The notes beneath the pieces were generated by a model. It saw only the letters and a list, made by a program, of their open reading frames with translations. It did no database searches and was not told the origin of the DNA. A program made the position numbers and the translations under genes. A stretch of 64,000 nt of DNA from Ailanthus altissimus (lineage: Eukaryota > Streptophyta > Magnoliopsida > Sapindales > Simaroubaceae): positions 25,222,014-25,286,013 of the forward strand of contig OX327699.1 of NCBI GenBank assembly GCA_946807835.1, in the 5' to 3' direction. Position 1 is the first letter of the stretch. The number at the start of each line of letters is the position of its first letter. Positions 35,218 through 48,500 of this stretch are shown one piece after another.

Positions 35218-38200
35218 CTAAGATTTTGAATGAGCAGAACGATGCCTAGCAATGCATTTTGGTAGGCATCGCAAAATAGTATGATCTGGAGAAGGTATGT
35301 AGGATGAGAAAAATTCTGGATCCTGCTCGAGGGACTCCAAATAACTCTCCAAAATCGAAACTATTTCATCAAAATGTGGCCGCTTATCTGGATTGCTTGA
35401 CCAGCAACGGTTGATGAGATGACTGAATGCCTTGGGGCATGTTGGGTGTAATGGAGGTCTTGCATTCTGCACAAAACTCAAAATATACAAGATATGTAAG
35501 ACTAATGGAATTTGCATTCCATAAAGGAACTGCATCATTGCAATCACCAACTTCGGGAATTAATGCAGATACTACTGAACTGTCGTAGCATATATTGCCA
35601 TGTGGAAATCCGAAACTAAACATTACCTTGAGATATAGAAAATAAGACAGGAAAGCATAAAGAAAAGAAGAATAAAGCAGGTTCTGATGCAATAACCCCA
35701 ACAGATCAGCATTTCAAGTTACTGGAAGACAGGTGCTGGGGTGGACAAATATCCGCACTCTGACTTCATCTAGCAAGCTGAAGGGTGAGACAATAGCATT
35801 TGGGATCAAAAATGATGTTTCTATTTAGGTTTCTGAAGTTTCCTTTACGGATAAATTCAATTTTGTTGCAATATAGTAATAGATAAAATATAAGTCTACC
35901 CGCAGCAAAAAAATGCTCACAGAACATTCAACGTCTAAGAACAAACATTTGAACCATATCAAGAAATTTAAGTAAGAAGCTTCAACTTTCTTATACCCTG
36001 TCATCTATCAATGCTATTTTCAGGCCAAATGCCATTTCCAATCAGAAATCAGAATGTCCCTCAGTCATTCTTCTTTGATCAAATGATTTTTCACAAACAG
36101 AAAACACCAGTCTCAATAGCTATAAAGTTCACTTGTCAAGATACAAGAGAGCACAAAAGTCTGGATATGAATTTTTGAACATGATCTCCTCTAAACTTAA
36201 AAAATTGATTTTGAAGTAAAAACTTCATTGGATGTCTTGGTTATTTCACTTGGAACCCAATCTTAGCTCCTTTCTACCTCAAAATCGCTAAAGTGCAATC
36301 TCTTCTAGATTTCAGAGGCAGAGAGTAGCGTTCAGTATTTACTATGTTATGTTATAAAACATGCAATATAGTAGTTTCACTAAAATTTGGAAGGTCAAGA
36401 ATATGCATCATTCCCCTATTGTATCAGGCAACTTTACCTTCTGGCAGACTGCAAACGCAGCTTGTTCTGGAGTCATGTTGTCAAATGGTGTCAGTGCTGT
36501 TAAAAGCTCCCAAAGAACTATGCCAAAACTGTAGACATCAACTTTCTTTGTATGGTGTTTTTCCTTGATCATCTCTGGTGCCATCCATCGGTAAGTGCCA
36601 GTAAATCCCTTAGCACTACCACATTGAGATTCTAAGCACGAGATACCAAAATCTGCTACCTTCACACATATATCTTCTCCAAGTAGCAAATTTTCTGATT
36701 TTAGATCCCTATGAAGTATCCCTTGGGAATGAAGATATTGCATTCCTCGTGCAATATCAAGGGCTAACTTCAGAACAAGGTTATGTGGAACTGAATATGG
36801 CTCCTGCTGATGGAGGTATGTTCTCAAAGAGCCACCAGCAAGATATTCAGTGATTATACAAAACACAGGAGGTTTTTTACATGCTGCTACAAACTGCATG
36901 GAGAAAGTAAAAAGGATAAGAGTGAACAAAGATTGGTTTCATCCATACTTAGTTGTTAACACGTTAGACAAAATTTGTTTAGAAGCAAGAAAATTAAATG
37001 GTGTGTGATAGTTCATATTCTTTCACCATCAAAGGAAGGAAACTTAATGCTTGATCTGAAATTGAATACACCAGTTTCCAAAGTATAAAACAGAGGAAAA
37101 AGACCAATTATTATGTTGTCATGGTGTACTAGGCATTTGTGGTACATGTCACCAAGTGCATAGACTACCTCCACCAATAACCTTTCAATAAGTCACTGTG
37201 GTATTTCTCAAATTGTCTGCCCTCTTTTAACCCTTCTACTTAAATTAGCAAGAGTCACACTTGTCATTATAAGTTCTGATTAAATCTACTTCTCCTTACC
37301 ATCATGAGTTTCTCCGTGATTACCAGTAATAATTAGGGAAAACTTTGATTCCAGCTCTATGTTATAACCCTAATAAAACTTACAAAAATATTAACTTTTG
37401 AGAACAGAAGAAAAGTCGTGCAATTCTAATTTCATTAGTAGCTCAAACCATAAAATATCTCAATAGAAAGACAATTTTTGTATACAATTAAATTTGCATT
37501 TCAATTTACAAATCACTTTTCTTAGCCTCGACTCCACAATATCTGGTTATATTATGATCCTCAAGATAGAGAAAGAGAGATAAGCAAAGAAAAAAAAAAA
37601 CTAAACATATTCGATGAAGTCAGCAATTATAAATTGCATGTAATTTTATAAGACTGCCAACAAGAGAAGGGAAGATCCATAATTCTAAATTTGGCAAGTA
37701 CATTCAAGGCCATTGGCAGGGCCTCTATCCCACCCATCCTTATCAGCACGAAGGAGAAAGAGAGAGCATGCCCATGGGTAATATGTAACAGACAGTCATG
37801 TAAAACATGGATCAATAAATGCCTACTGAACTTGTCCAATGCATAAAGCCAGAAAAACCTTAGTCCACAATAAAAAAAGCAGAAATTGATAACACAGAGA
37901 ATGGAGTTGCTACTGTTCTGTAGATCAGTACCACCATTGATGAGGAAAAGAAATCCTAAATAAAAAAACAAGTTGTAAAGTTGAATTGGCAGCATATTTT
38001 CTTTGTTAAGCAAAAGTAGAGGAGCTTACGGTGATGATATTGGGATGGCTTAATCGAAACAAGAGAGCCACCTCTGAAGTGAATTGCTTCTCAAGCATAG
38101 CAGCTAAGCTTTCATCTTCCTCTGGCTGGCTTACAAGCTTGATTGCTACATCTCTCTGTTTATAAATTCCTCTGTAGATCCTACTGTGCCTTCCTGAAGC

Positions 38201-38389
38201 AAATTTGCTTCCAATAAACAACTGCGACATATCTGCACTCCATTTTTCTTCTCCTTCTCCTTTTATCTCAGCACCAGAAGAGACTAAATACTTTGACCAA
38301 GAAATTGCTCTCCTGTACTCACCAAGCGAGAGTCGTCTATCGGGTTTGGCATTGATGGAGATTTGCTTAAACCAGTGAAAATTCTTCAT
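35218..38389 (-). CDS. Raf-like protein kinase, HT1-like
   Basis: Three coding exons, 38030-38389, 36438-36893 and 35218-35466, split by introns of about 1.1 and 1.0 kb, give 354 aa. The kinase domain starts near LFIGSKFASGRHSRIYRG (residues 57-74). It has the ATP-binding lysine in VAIK (K84), the catalytic loop HRDLKSEN (181-188), DFG (201-203), the GTYRWMAPE activation segment (219-227) and the subdomain XI arginine in NPDKRPHFDEI. The sequence belongs to the plant Raf-like group C family with HT1 (HIGH LEAF TEMPERATURE 1), a stomatal CO2-response kinase. Closely related HT1-like kinases are the best match, so the role in stomata is not assured. A GA tract (39025-39038) and a (GTT)n tract (39063-39080) lie upstream. 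Confidence 0.92.
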
Positions 38390-40392
38390 GGGTTTGTGGT
38401 AAATTTTGATAAAAGACCATCAAATATTAGCCTTTTCTTTAAGGGTCTTCAACCCAATGTAGATTCAGAAAAAAGACCCAAACTTGTGTAAAAAATGATG
38501 AATTTAAATGTGACCAGGAGCTGAAAAAACTGAACTTGATAGCTTGAAAACGGTTGCTCGTTCAACTACATTTCGAAAATTGAAATTTTACATGTACCGA
38601 AACCCTGATAGATATCCCTCAGCCTAACACATCCTCTATTGACTCAATCATTTACTATCCCAAGTATACGCTAAATCAGACCTTACGAACGAAAACAGCT
38701 TGTTCTTTAAAATATAAAAATGAAATCTAAACTGCGCTACTGATAGCAAAAATCAAGCCTTTGTTTTGAATAAGCAACCAAACTTATTCTCCAAATCTCA
38801 AAACTTTAGCTGGAAATCAGACAAATTGAGGAGGAAATAAAACAACCATTTTGATAACAACAATAATCTCTCAGAACATGGACAGTGTTTGATAGAACAA
38901 AGTTGAAACTTTGTGAAAAACGGGTTAAAAAAAAGTGGGCTCTGAAGTTTACTTTCACAGAAAAAGAGAAGAACTACTGAGAAGCAAGCAAGAGCTTCGA
39001 AGAGAATGAAGCTCAAAGAAAAAGAGAGAGAGAGAGTCGGTTGTAAGGGGGTTGATTGATTTTGTTGTTGTTGTTGTTGTTACTAATGTGCAGTGAAAGC
39101 ATATGCAAAGAGCTGGCAGTTTGTCTGTTCACACACTCTCTCTCTCAATCTCTTTTTATCTTCTCTTGAAAACTGATAAAACTCATAACGTGCGAAGATC
39201 CACTTTGGAGGAGACAAACCGGGTCCTCTCTGATAATGACTTGTGTCCCAGTACCCATTCTTTTTTCCCATTTTACCCTTGAATTTTCCACTTAATGTCA
39301 TAAAGGAATATTCAGTGACCGAAGGTGGAAGGAGGGCAATTGGGTAATCTGAGGAAGGGAGGCGTTACAACAGAAACGGGGGGGTGTTGTTTGAGGGCCC
39401 CATGAGAACGGGGGTGGTATCCGTGTGAGTGTCGGACAAAGCCGTATGGTATGGTCCTCTTCCGTATACGGTCGTTCTTTTCTCTTACCAACTTCGATAA
39501 CCGAGCCCTTTTCCTTTTTTTTTTCTATAAAAAAAAAAATATTTGCATTATTGTATTCCATTTTGATCACATAACCATTCAAGAGTCAAACATAACTGAG
39601 AACTTGCATGTCAAATAATAAGAGAATTTTTAAAAAATGACCTAAAATTTAATCTATTATTCTTTTCTAACTTCAAATGTAAAAGATAAATTTTTGTCAT
39701 TAAAATTTTTTAAATTAGACAATTATACTTTTGAATTATATTTTCTCTTTTCACTCAAAAATATTCTTCATCAATATTATAAAATTATAGACATATACTT
39801 CAAAAAAAAATAAATGTTATGTATAATTTAAATTATTAAGTTACACAATATCAATAACATCAAATTGTAATAAAATACAACAATATACAATGTCATTTGT
39901 TGTGAATTACAACATGGCACCAAAATAACAAACTTAATAAGAAGTCACATTACATTTAAATTTAAGTTATACAAATACAACATCAAATATATTTTTTAAA
40001 ACAAAATATAATAACAAATTATATCAATTGTTATGCAAAACAACAAGGTTCCAATATGTCTAGTGATCATGTTCATACTATTTATATTGATTGCACACAA
40101 TTTCTCACCTTATGATGGAATTTGCATCTTCTAACACCTTGTTAATTGATAGTGTACTGTAAGAGACTAAATATCAGTATTTCTGAACTCATTTACAATT
40201 ATTCAATTTGACGGATGGCCAACTAGATTGACTGGTTCATTATATGCATAAAATAAGCACTTAAATGTGTAATAACATAAACAAATACCTCAATATTTTA
40301 ATTTAATCTATTTGTATATTGCAATAACATAGGCATAAGATAGTTGTCAAAAGTTAAATATTGAGTAATTGCATAATTTCTTCGGGATGTTC
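38390..40392. other. Kinase upstream region, then AT-rich spacer
   Basis: 38390-39100 is probably leader and promoter of the kinase gene, including (GA)n and (GTT)n tracts. 39180-39480 is locally GC-rich, with CGTATACGG-type palindromes near 39463-39471, but contains no recognisable protein. 39530-40390 is AT-rich with no supported gene. Confidence 0.45.
40388..40392. repeat. Left target-site duplication of the solo LTR
   Basis: TGTTC, repeated at 43202-43206 immediately beyond the other end. The match extends to ATGTTC at both sites because the last LTR base is also A. Confidence 0.65.
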
Positions 40393-40431
40393 TGTAGTAA
40401 CCAGTATCCACAACCGGTAAGAATAAGTATT

Positions 40432-40453
40432 TATATATATATATATATATATA
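40432..40453. repeat. (TA)n microsatellite
   Basis: An uninterrupted run of 11 TA units close to the left end of the solo LTR. Confidence 0.9.
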
Positions 40454-42962
40454 AATATACATACTTTATTTATATGTAGGTGATACTTGATTTATGTATT
40501 GTTATTAGTAGTGTTTGTATAGGTTGAGGACATACTATTAGTATTGAGTTTATTTGCAAGACTTTAGATTTATTTTATGGACCAAAGTGTAATACTTTAA
40601 AAAAAATTGGGGCCAATTCGTAAATATAAAAAATTAGCCCCTTAGTATAAAAATACACTTTTGAAACCCTAATTCACTCATTTTGGTCGAGCCACCTCTT
40701 TTAGAGTGAGAAAAGAGAGAAATAAAGGGGAGAGAAAGAGAAGAATAAGAAGAAAAAAAAGTTAAAATTGAAGCTTTAAGAGGTATATTATAACCCTTTC
40801 TTAATTTCTTAGTGTTAAATTAGTTAATTCCTTTAAGTTTTGATTTCTAAAAATATGTACAATTGAGGATTTGATGTGTATTTCGTAAGATATTGTGAGA
40901 ATTGATGATGATCTATGTAAATAGCTTGATAAATCATGATGAATTGCAGAATTTCTACTTGATATTCTCTTGATCCAAGAATTTTATAAATTGTTGTGCT
41001 TCGATTCTGGTTTTAGATTTTGAGTATATAAAATTAGACATGTTTAGGATTATTTGAAATTTTGAATCGTTTGAAAATTCTAGAAATTGAATTTACCAAA
41101 ATGACCCTAAAATTCTAAAAACAAATTATGTTAACAGTATGATACAGTGAAAAATAATTTTTGATCTGCTTAATGATCTTCAAAAATTACGAATTTATGA
41201 AATATGATAATTTTATATGTCTAATATTATATACTCATAATTGAGAATTTAGATCAATGTGGTTAAATTGTTATAATTTTCTAAACAGTGCCAGCTCATT
41301 GTAATATTTGATTAACAAATTTTTAAAACTATAGAATAAAATAGTTTTAAAATACTTTTGGCAGTGATTTTGAAGTAAAATATTTATCATGGATTAAGAT
41401 ATGTGTCAAGAGTAATTCTATGGTAGTTTTATAATTTTTGAGTTAGTATATGATTTTATAAAATTTAGAGATTGAATACTATTCAATAAATATCTTGATC
41501 TTGTCAGGATATTAGTTTGGATTTGATGGTGTTTATGGAATGGATTGTGTAGAAATTATGATATAATATTCATACATAAGAATGATATATGAGTCAAGAA
41601 TGATATATTCTGATTTTGGAGTAATTGGACATCATTTGATGTATAAGAAAATTTTGTTAAGTGTAAGTGGTCAGAATAACAGATTTTGAGAAATCAAGTA
41701 ATTAGACCAATTCGATGTGATAAGTGCAATATGTGTAATTTTTGTAAGTTATTTAAAGTGTTTTATATAAATGTTGAGGCTCATGAAAGGATTAATCTCT
41801 ATTGATAGATTAAGGAGATTTAAGCCTTGTAATTGAAAGTACTAAGAGATAAATATACTAGACTGTCACTGAAATGACAATAAGCATAGTAATTATCTGT
41901 ATGATTTTGTAAATGTGCTTAGAAATATGTTTATGTTATATCAAAGTATATTTGATATGAAATGTGAAAGAAATATGTTTATGAATGTGAGCATTGACAT
42001 TGATCATGGACATACATATGTTTAAGAAAATGAGCTTTCAAAATGAAATGTGTTTAACAAAGAAAGCTTTTGAAGTGAAAAATGTCCATGAGACACGTTT
42101 TGTATTTTGAGGATACTTGAACTCACTATTTACTTAGTAGGCACCTTATGTGATTTGTAGAACCTTTATGTGTGGCTTTTCCTTCGGAATTGCTATATGT
42201 TATGTGTTCCGTATGTAGGGAGGATCCTATTGGTACCTAAAGGAAGATTGAGTCATCACATTCGTATGGTGGCGTATTAGTGCATGTGAGAGGACTCACC
42301 GATGATCAAGATGAGGGTTTGGCTCTTACCTTCAGGCATGAGCATTATATATGTGTAATTTAAACCTCACTTGTATTATTCCTCTCATACGGTATGTCAT
42401 CTACGAGTGATATTTGGCTCATTATGTGATATGTGATATGAAAGTCCTACTAAGTAGTAGTTGAGTGATGGTATTCCTATTATATGTTTTGAAAGAATGT
42501 GTAAACGCTTATCTGACATGTGATTTGATAAGATTATGATTTTAATTTATCACAGCATATCATACACATGCATTGTGTACATGTATTTATATTTGATATA
42601 TGAAAAACTAGTATGCTTACTGAATTTTATATTCATTATAGTTTATGGTGATTTCAGGTAAATAAGGTACATGTGTGTTTAGCAGATTTGGCAAGGCTTC
42701 TGTTATTCCTTAGGTTCCCTAAGTTGCTAGGTTGTTGAGTGTTTCATTTGGAGACACATGGGTTAAGATATTTGATTTGTCCCTATTGAATAAATACTTA
42801 TGTATTATTTATTAAGTATGGTTATGGGTTGATTTTAAGTAAGAATTTGCGATGAATATATTATGAGCTTCCGACAATAAAGTTGCTACTGGTGACGTAG
42901 TAGAGTGTTAATCTCTGAGAAAACTCTGTGTATCTCTGGTTTACTAATTGCCTCAGTCATAA

Positions 42963-43028
42963 TTCAATTGTTATAATTCTAAAAAACTCTGTTATTCATT
43001 TCAATTTTTTAGAATTATAACAATTGAA
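42963..43028. repeat. Perfect 24-bp inverted repeat (hairpin)
   Basis: The arm 42963-42986 is exactly matched by its reverse complement at 43005-43028, with an 18-nt loop. The stem includes CAATTGTTATAATTCT and a run of six A/T pairs. It lies about 170 bp from the right end of the solo LTR. Confidence 0.9.
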
Positions 43029-43201
43029 ATGAATGTTTACATATTGTCAATAAATGTTTGTGTTTATATTTTAAACATGAGACCAACCCGTAAATAAGAA
43101 TTTAGGAATATATTAGAAACAATAAGATTGTATGTGTGCTCATTATTGAATGAATGTAAATTATATCGTGTATCGAATCTTTTGAGTCTGGGGGCGTGAC
43201 A

Positions 43202-43206
43202 TGTTC
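43202..43206. repeat. Right target-site duplication of the solo LTR
   Basis: TGTTC, the partner of 40388-40392. Confidence 0.65.
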
Positions 43207-43599
43207 ACTATTCTATTTCTACTTTCATCCTTCGTGATAAAAATAAGAATGATCAATCGAGTAAACTGTCATGCGACTGGACTTATAATTACACTTTCAA
43301 ACCTTGTGATAAGCCCAACTCGTCAAAAAAGATGTCATATATTTTATAGTTTCTTGTCTTTGAAAAAAAATTAATTTTGCATTAATTCTTGTATTTACAC
43401 AACCAGAGTCATCATAAGAATGAATCGTGCATCATTTGCAACAACATTAATACTCTCTACAATATTAATAGTCATGATATCCTTTGCAATAACATTAATC
43501 CCCTTCCAAGTATTTTATTTCCTTAAGTTTTATCTTCTGCATATTTTTAATTTGATCTTAAAAGTCAAGAATGTAATATGCCTCGCAATAATAAAATAA
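43207..43599. other. Spacer between solo LTR and Mutator relic
   Basis: AT-rich sequence with no supported gene. It may be the decayed C-terminal part of the neighbouring transposase, but no motif is readable. Confidence 0.35.
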
Positions 43600-45240
43600 G
43601 AAGCCAAGAACCCCTCCTCCCTCTTTTCTTATTTTTCTCCAATAGTATATTGTATATTGTGATTAAAACTTCTTTTAAGTGATAGACGCATACTTTATAG
43701 TATGTATTAGGAAATACCTTTCGAATGACTTTCTCAATACTAGCGTGTCAATCAAATATAAATACAATATCCTTAGAATCACCAATGACTCATCGGAGTT
43801 TGGCCATAAACCATGCACGTTAAGCATTGTTTTTAGAATTAACTATCTCTTATGCCAATAAAAAATTTAATTGTTTTCATCTTTATACAGGACTGTAAAT
43901 ATTGTATGGTACATAATTACGTACCTTTCAAAAATGTTCTATCAGCTACAATAATCGGTCAGATAAATGACTTAAAACCTCTAATGCATGGTCAAAATGT
44001 CACAAATAAATACTTAAAGTGATTACAGTATTCAATTTTTAAATGTATAACCGTACTTGAGTTTTATTATTCTAACACATAGTAATATGCAAGAAGTCGT
44101 CTAAATATGTTATCTCTATACCAAACTCTTTACAAATTTTGACTTGGATCTTCTTTTAAATGTAAAGTTGTCACTTATGCAAACTTATTTGAATTATTTA
44201 ATAATTTGATTATTGACTTGCTATTGACCATCAAAATAACCAGTCTAGCTAACAATTGTGCTACATTTATTTTGCGTACAATGATACTTTCTTCCATCTA
44301 TCAACATTACACGTGATTATCATCTACATATCTCTTTATCACATTTTGCCTTAAAATGACTTTTTATAAATTTTGAAATTTTGAAGCTCTAATTACCTTT
44401 AAATGTCAACAAGTTAATAGTTTGATGAAGTTTATTTTTGCCATCATACAATTTTTTTACAAATACATCCTCAATTTCAGAATACAATACCTTATCGGAT
44501 ATGGCTAAGTTTGGTGGTAATATTAAAGGAAGAAATGAAAAGGGTTTTTAGCTTCAACATCATCTCATATTTAATATGAATTGTACCTATCAAACGCCTC
44601 ATTAAGAAAGTTATTTGAAACATAATAATGTTCACCTTTTAATAAATCATTCAATCTATCACATTCTTCTACATTATTAATATTTATAAGAAAATCAACA
44701 TCCCTATAGGTTTTACTATCGTAGTGCATATAAGTTGAGTTTATGTTGAACATTATTGAGAAATAATAATAGTTAATCGTTGTATTTATAAGAAGCACAA
44801 CGATCGATATTATTGAGACTGTGCAACTTACTTAATTACTATTATTTGCCGTCATAAAGTGATTATGATAGAGTGGTTGATTATGAATGAACACATGTGC
44901 ATCATCTTTACATACATAAGTTATAGGACAAATTATTATATATAGAGGATATAACGATTTTCTATTGATCCTTATAAATAACCGAATATCATTGTTATAT
45001 CAAATCTCAATTAGTCATAACTTAAACCTCTTTGTATCAATAAAAAATTTTAGAGTTACTTTATACTTTATATTATCAACTCCTATTGCACGACACACAA
45101 TAGTTAAAAGATCTTTATAATTTATATCTTTTAAATTTGAAATACTAAAGGTTTTATACCCAATATATTTATCCACTGTCATTAGAGCTCTCCTACCATT
45201 CCTGGAACCATACAGCGAGTGAATTATACTCTATAACACC
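43600..45240 (-). pseudogene. Decayed Mutator-like (MULE) transposase
   Basis: Read on the minus strand from 45240 down. An N-terminal segment of the MuDR type comes first (MTVDKYIGYKTFSISNLKDI, KDLLTIVCRAIGVDNIKYKV). An open frame at 44571-44798 follows (YRDVDFLININNVEECDRLN), then broken blocks (SKFQNL, KINVAQLLARL). The hallmark is PIIVADRTFLKGT near 43925-43965, matching the PVIVVDGTFLKGK start of the MULE catalytic core, with a stop one residue before it and another just after the motif. Many stops and frameshifts show it is dead. The catalytic C-terminal half is not readable. Confidence 0.75.
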
Positions 45241-45339
45241 TACAATAAAATATATAAATATTTAAATTAAAAAATTCAGAAAATAACGCAAAAAAAGTGT
45301 GAAATTGTTGCACAAAACGTGCAAAAATAATATGTGCAA

Positions 45340-45500
45340 CACATGCCTTTTCCATGCATGCGGAAAGGCTTGTGATGCACCCATGAGCGCCTCTTCCACG
45401 CGGGCGGAATGGCACACAACATGGGCACGCACCTCTTCTCATGCATAAGAGGCGTGCCCATGGCCCATGTATTTCATGCGACCATTCTCATGCATGGGAT
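45340..45500. repeat. GC-rich block with hairpins and CATGCAT repeats
   Basis: An island of higher GC inside AT-rich DNA. The 11-bp arm CATGGGCACGC (45420-45430) pairs perfectly with 45452-45462. Inside it CTCTT (45433-45437) pairs with AAGAG (45447-45451) after a 2-nt bulge. The word TCTCATGCAT occurs at about 45437 and 45487, and CCATGCATGCGG at about 45352. It adjoins the start of the MULE relic and may be a piece of its terminal region. The frames here are not credible genes. Confidence 0.55.
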
Positions 45501-45559
45501 TGGCTACTTGTTTTGTTTTGCACGCTCTTTCTCAGATGCAAGAATTGGCGTGCAAAGAT

Positions 45560-48500
45560 TTCAATATAAAAACAACCTCTCAATTTTTTTTTAATTTTTT
45601 AAATGTTTTAAATTTTTTCTCTCATTCACCTTATTTATCTCTGGAATTTTATCATATTACACTATAACTATATTTTAATACTAATAAATAATCACAACTT
45701 TAAAAATAAAATTTAAAATTTACTTATTTTGAATGTTAGAAAGTATTTTTTTAAATTGATTTAAGGAAATCAATTGATTTCGTATTTTTTAAATGTTTTA
45801 TTTATTATTATATTTTATTAACAAGTATAATTGTAATTTTTTTTATAACTTTAACTAATAAAGATTAAACTATTTCTTTATAGTTAATAAAAAAATACCT
45901 AAAAATTTGTTCCATTTTCATAAAAAATCTCAAATAATAAAACTGTTGCATTTTAGCTTTCCTTTGCTGTTGCTTAAGTATTTAAAATAAGTAAAGGCCC
46001 ACCCGCTGTTGGAAAACGTGTGGCACACGCTCCACCGGGGACTTGTTTAGGTCATTCGGTGGGTGCCAATGATCCAATGACTTGCTGGTTTTAGGTTGGC
46101 AGTGTCGCCTAAGTGAAACTCAAGAGCCGGCAAAAGCTGGGATAATTTTTGAACTGGGCCTCATCAATCGAACCCTTGCTTAGCATTGCTTTGCCTTTGC
46201 ATTTATATTTGTTATCATAAATAATTTTAATATATATATATATATTTGTTATCATAAAATAAATGTATAAGCTGATGTAGTGATAGCTATTATTAATGTT
46301 CTAGTGGTTGACTATTTTTCAGAAAACAATAGGTATGGTGTTAATGGAGCGGGGATTAAAGTTTTCAACCTAAAGGTATGAGAATTTTTATATTCACCTT
46401 ATACTTATACGAAATATATATAATTTAAATTTAGAATAGAGAACCTCCATGATATTTTATTTTTTATTTTTTATTTTTTTTAAATATTATTTTATTTGTA
46501 TCGATTTAATTTTATAAAATAATTTTTCATCAAATACAATTATAATATACAAAAAATAATAATTTATAAAAATCACAAGAAAATATAAATTACATTGAGT
46601 TTTCAAGTCTTTAATTACTAATTTTAAAAATTAATAACATAAATTAAAATAAAAAATTATAAAATTTAATAATTTCTTTGAACTTTAACATATAAATCAT
46701 CATGTTTCATCTGTAATCCAAATATCAAGTCTTCATTAAGATTCTTCACAAACTTATAAAACAAAATAAAATAAATTTTAAGTTAGATGAGTAATGACTA
46801 AGAAACTAATAATGGTAATAAAATTATTTATATTTTTTATTTGTTCCTTTTTATCTTCTTTTTCTTCTTCAACATACGAGTTTACTCCAATTTAAAAAGT
46901 AAGTATCTAATATTAATTATAATTAAACAAATAAAGAAATGAATTAAAAATAAAAAAATATGAATAATAAAAAAAAAATTTAAAATATAATGTAAGTAAA
47001 GTTTATACCTTTAAATTTAATATGTAGCAAACTTTGATTTGTATAGATAAGTAATTTTTGTCCACACTAAATTTTTTTAATTTTATTTTTAAATTGAATA
47101 TTTGAGACATATTTAGAGAAATTAATTTATCTCAAATATAACCCGAATTTAATTCAAGTTTGAATTATTATACCTAGAACTATCTCATCCCCAAAATACC
47201 TAAAATACAACTAAAATTACTCTCTATTAAAGATGGTTGCCACAAAATCTCAATTTGTAGAAAATTTTGCCACCCCCAAAATAACTACATTAACATCGTA
47301 TTCTTCTCTTATTTTCATATGACCAGTCACCGCACATATCAATCTTGATTATTGAATACCAAACAACATTCAAAGTTAAAAGCTTTTTCAGAAGCATATT
47401 GTGACTTCAGATCAGTGAGAAAGCTTTAACCCATAATATTGCTAATATGTTTTTGTTTTGTTCAGCAGCTAGGCTCCAATATGAGCCTCTGATTGTTAAT
47501 ATCGCAAGCTTAACAACTGCTGCTGTAACAATGTATAATATTGTCTATGCATTTCTTTTGTAAAAAGAAAACAAAAAATGTTTGGAATCTTTTAGTCAAC
47601 CAATTAATTAACAGTAATAATCTAGCCCAGATATAACTTGAATGGAGTTTTGATCATGATCTTTCAAGTAAAGTATTCGGATTCTAATTAAATACTCAAA
47701 AGGGCATGCCATATCTTAATTGATATGCTTGTTAAAACCAAATGAAAGCTACACAAAACCAAAGATTTTTTTAGTGTTATAGGTGTTGAGTCCTTGTCAA
47801 TCAAAACCTACCTTCCAAATTAAGGGATTATCGATCCATCATCAATTACTTTTTGTCTTATTATTTAATTTAATTATATATATATTTATCACAATATAAC
47901 AATTTTTATTTTCAAGTGTTAAAAAACCTGAATGCTTACATATATGAATCAAAATGGCATGCTATTAACACTTGGTTATATTTGTTAATTTGATTCTAAT
48001 TCTCCGTAATTCAAGGGACATGCATGTGCATGGATACGTTATGAAATGGACGACATGTTACGTGTCCTGCGCTAGATGAGCTGAGAAATTATTATTTAAA
48101 GGAAACTTTCTAGTACAGAATATATCCCTAATCCGTACTTCAAATCTTTTGGTGGGTGGATAGAAATACTAACACTGTCAACCCTTAAGCTTGATACAAA
48201 TTATACTTTTAACTGAAAAGAATTTATGTGATAAAATTATGAAAGTAATTTTAATTTTTTAATTAAATAAAAATAAAAAGAATATAATTAATGTAATTTA
48301 TATCAACCTTAGAGGGTGACAGTGTTAATACACTTGGTGGATACTTTATTACTTTAGTCCCTAAAAGAAGTATTAATTATAATAGTTTAGGTGTAAGTTG
48401 GCATCACGTTGCTTTAAGTCTAATATTATTATAAACCTAATTGTTTGGTAATTGGTATATATATATATATAATATTACAACCAAAGAAAACGATGTGTGA

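Larger units (their letters stand above)
40393..43201. mobile_element. Probable solo LTR with 5-bp target duplication
   Basis: The 2809-bp segment begins TGTAGTAACC and ends GGGGGCGTGACA, so it has the TG...CA ends of a long terminal repeat. Directly outside each end is TGTTC (40388-40392 and 43202-43206), a 5-bp target-site duplication. No tRNA primer site or polyprotein follows, so this looks like a solo LTR left by recombination between two LTRs. Read on the minus strand it starts TGTCACGCCCCC, a start I associate with large Ty3/gypsy LTRs; orientation is not settled. Inside are a (TA)n tract at the left end and a hairpin near the right end. There is no coding capacity. Confidence 0.72.

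Noticed and set aside
39298..39582. 94-codon minus-strand frame in a GC-richer block
   Set aside because: Low-complexity, proline-rich translation without family similarity.
45224..45594. Cys/His-rich short frames on both strands
   Set aside because: They come from the CATGCAT-rich hairpin block, whose repeats produce Met, His and Cys codons by chance.
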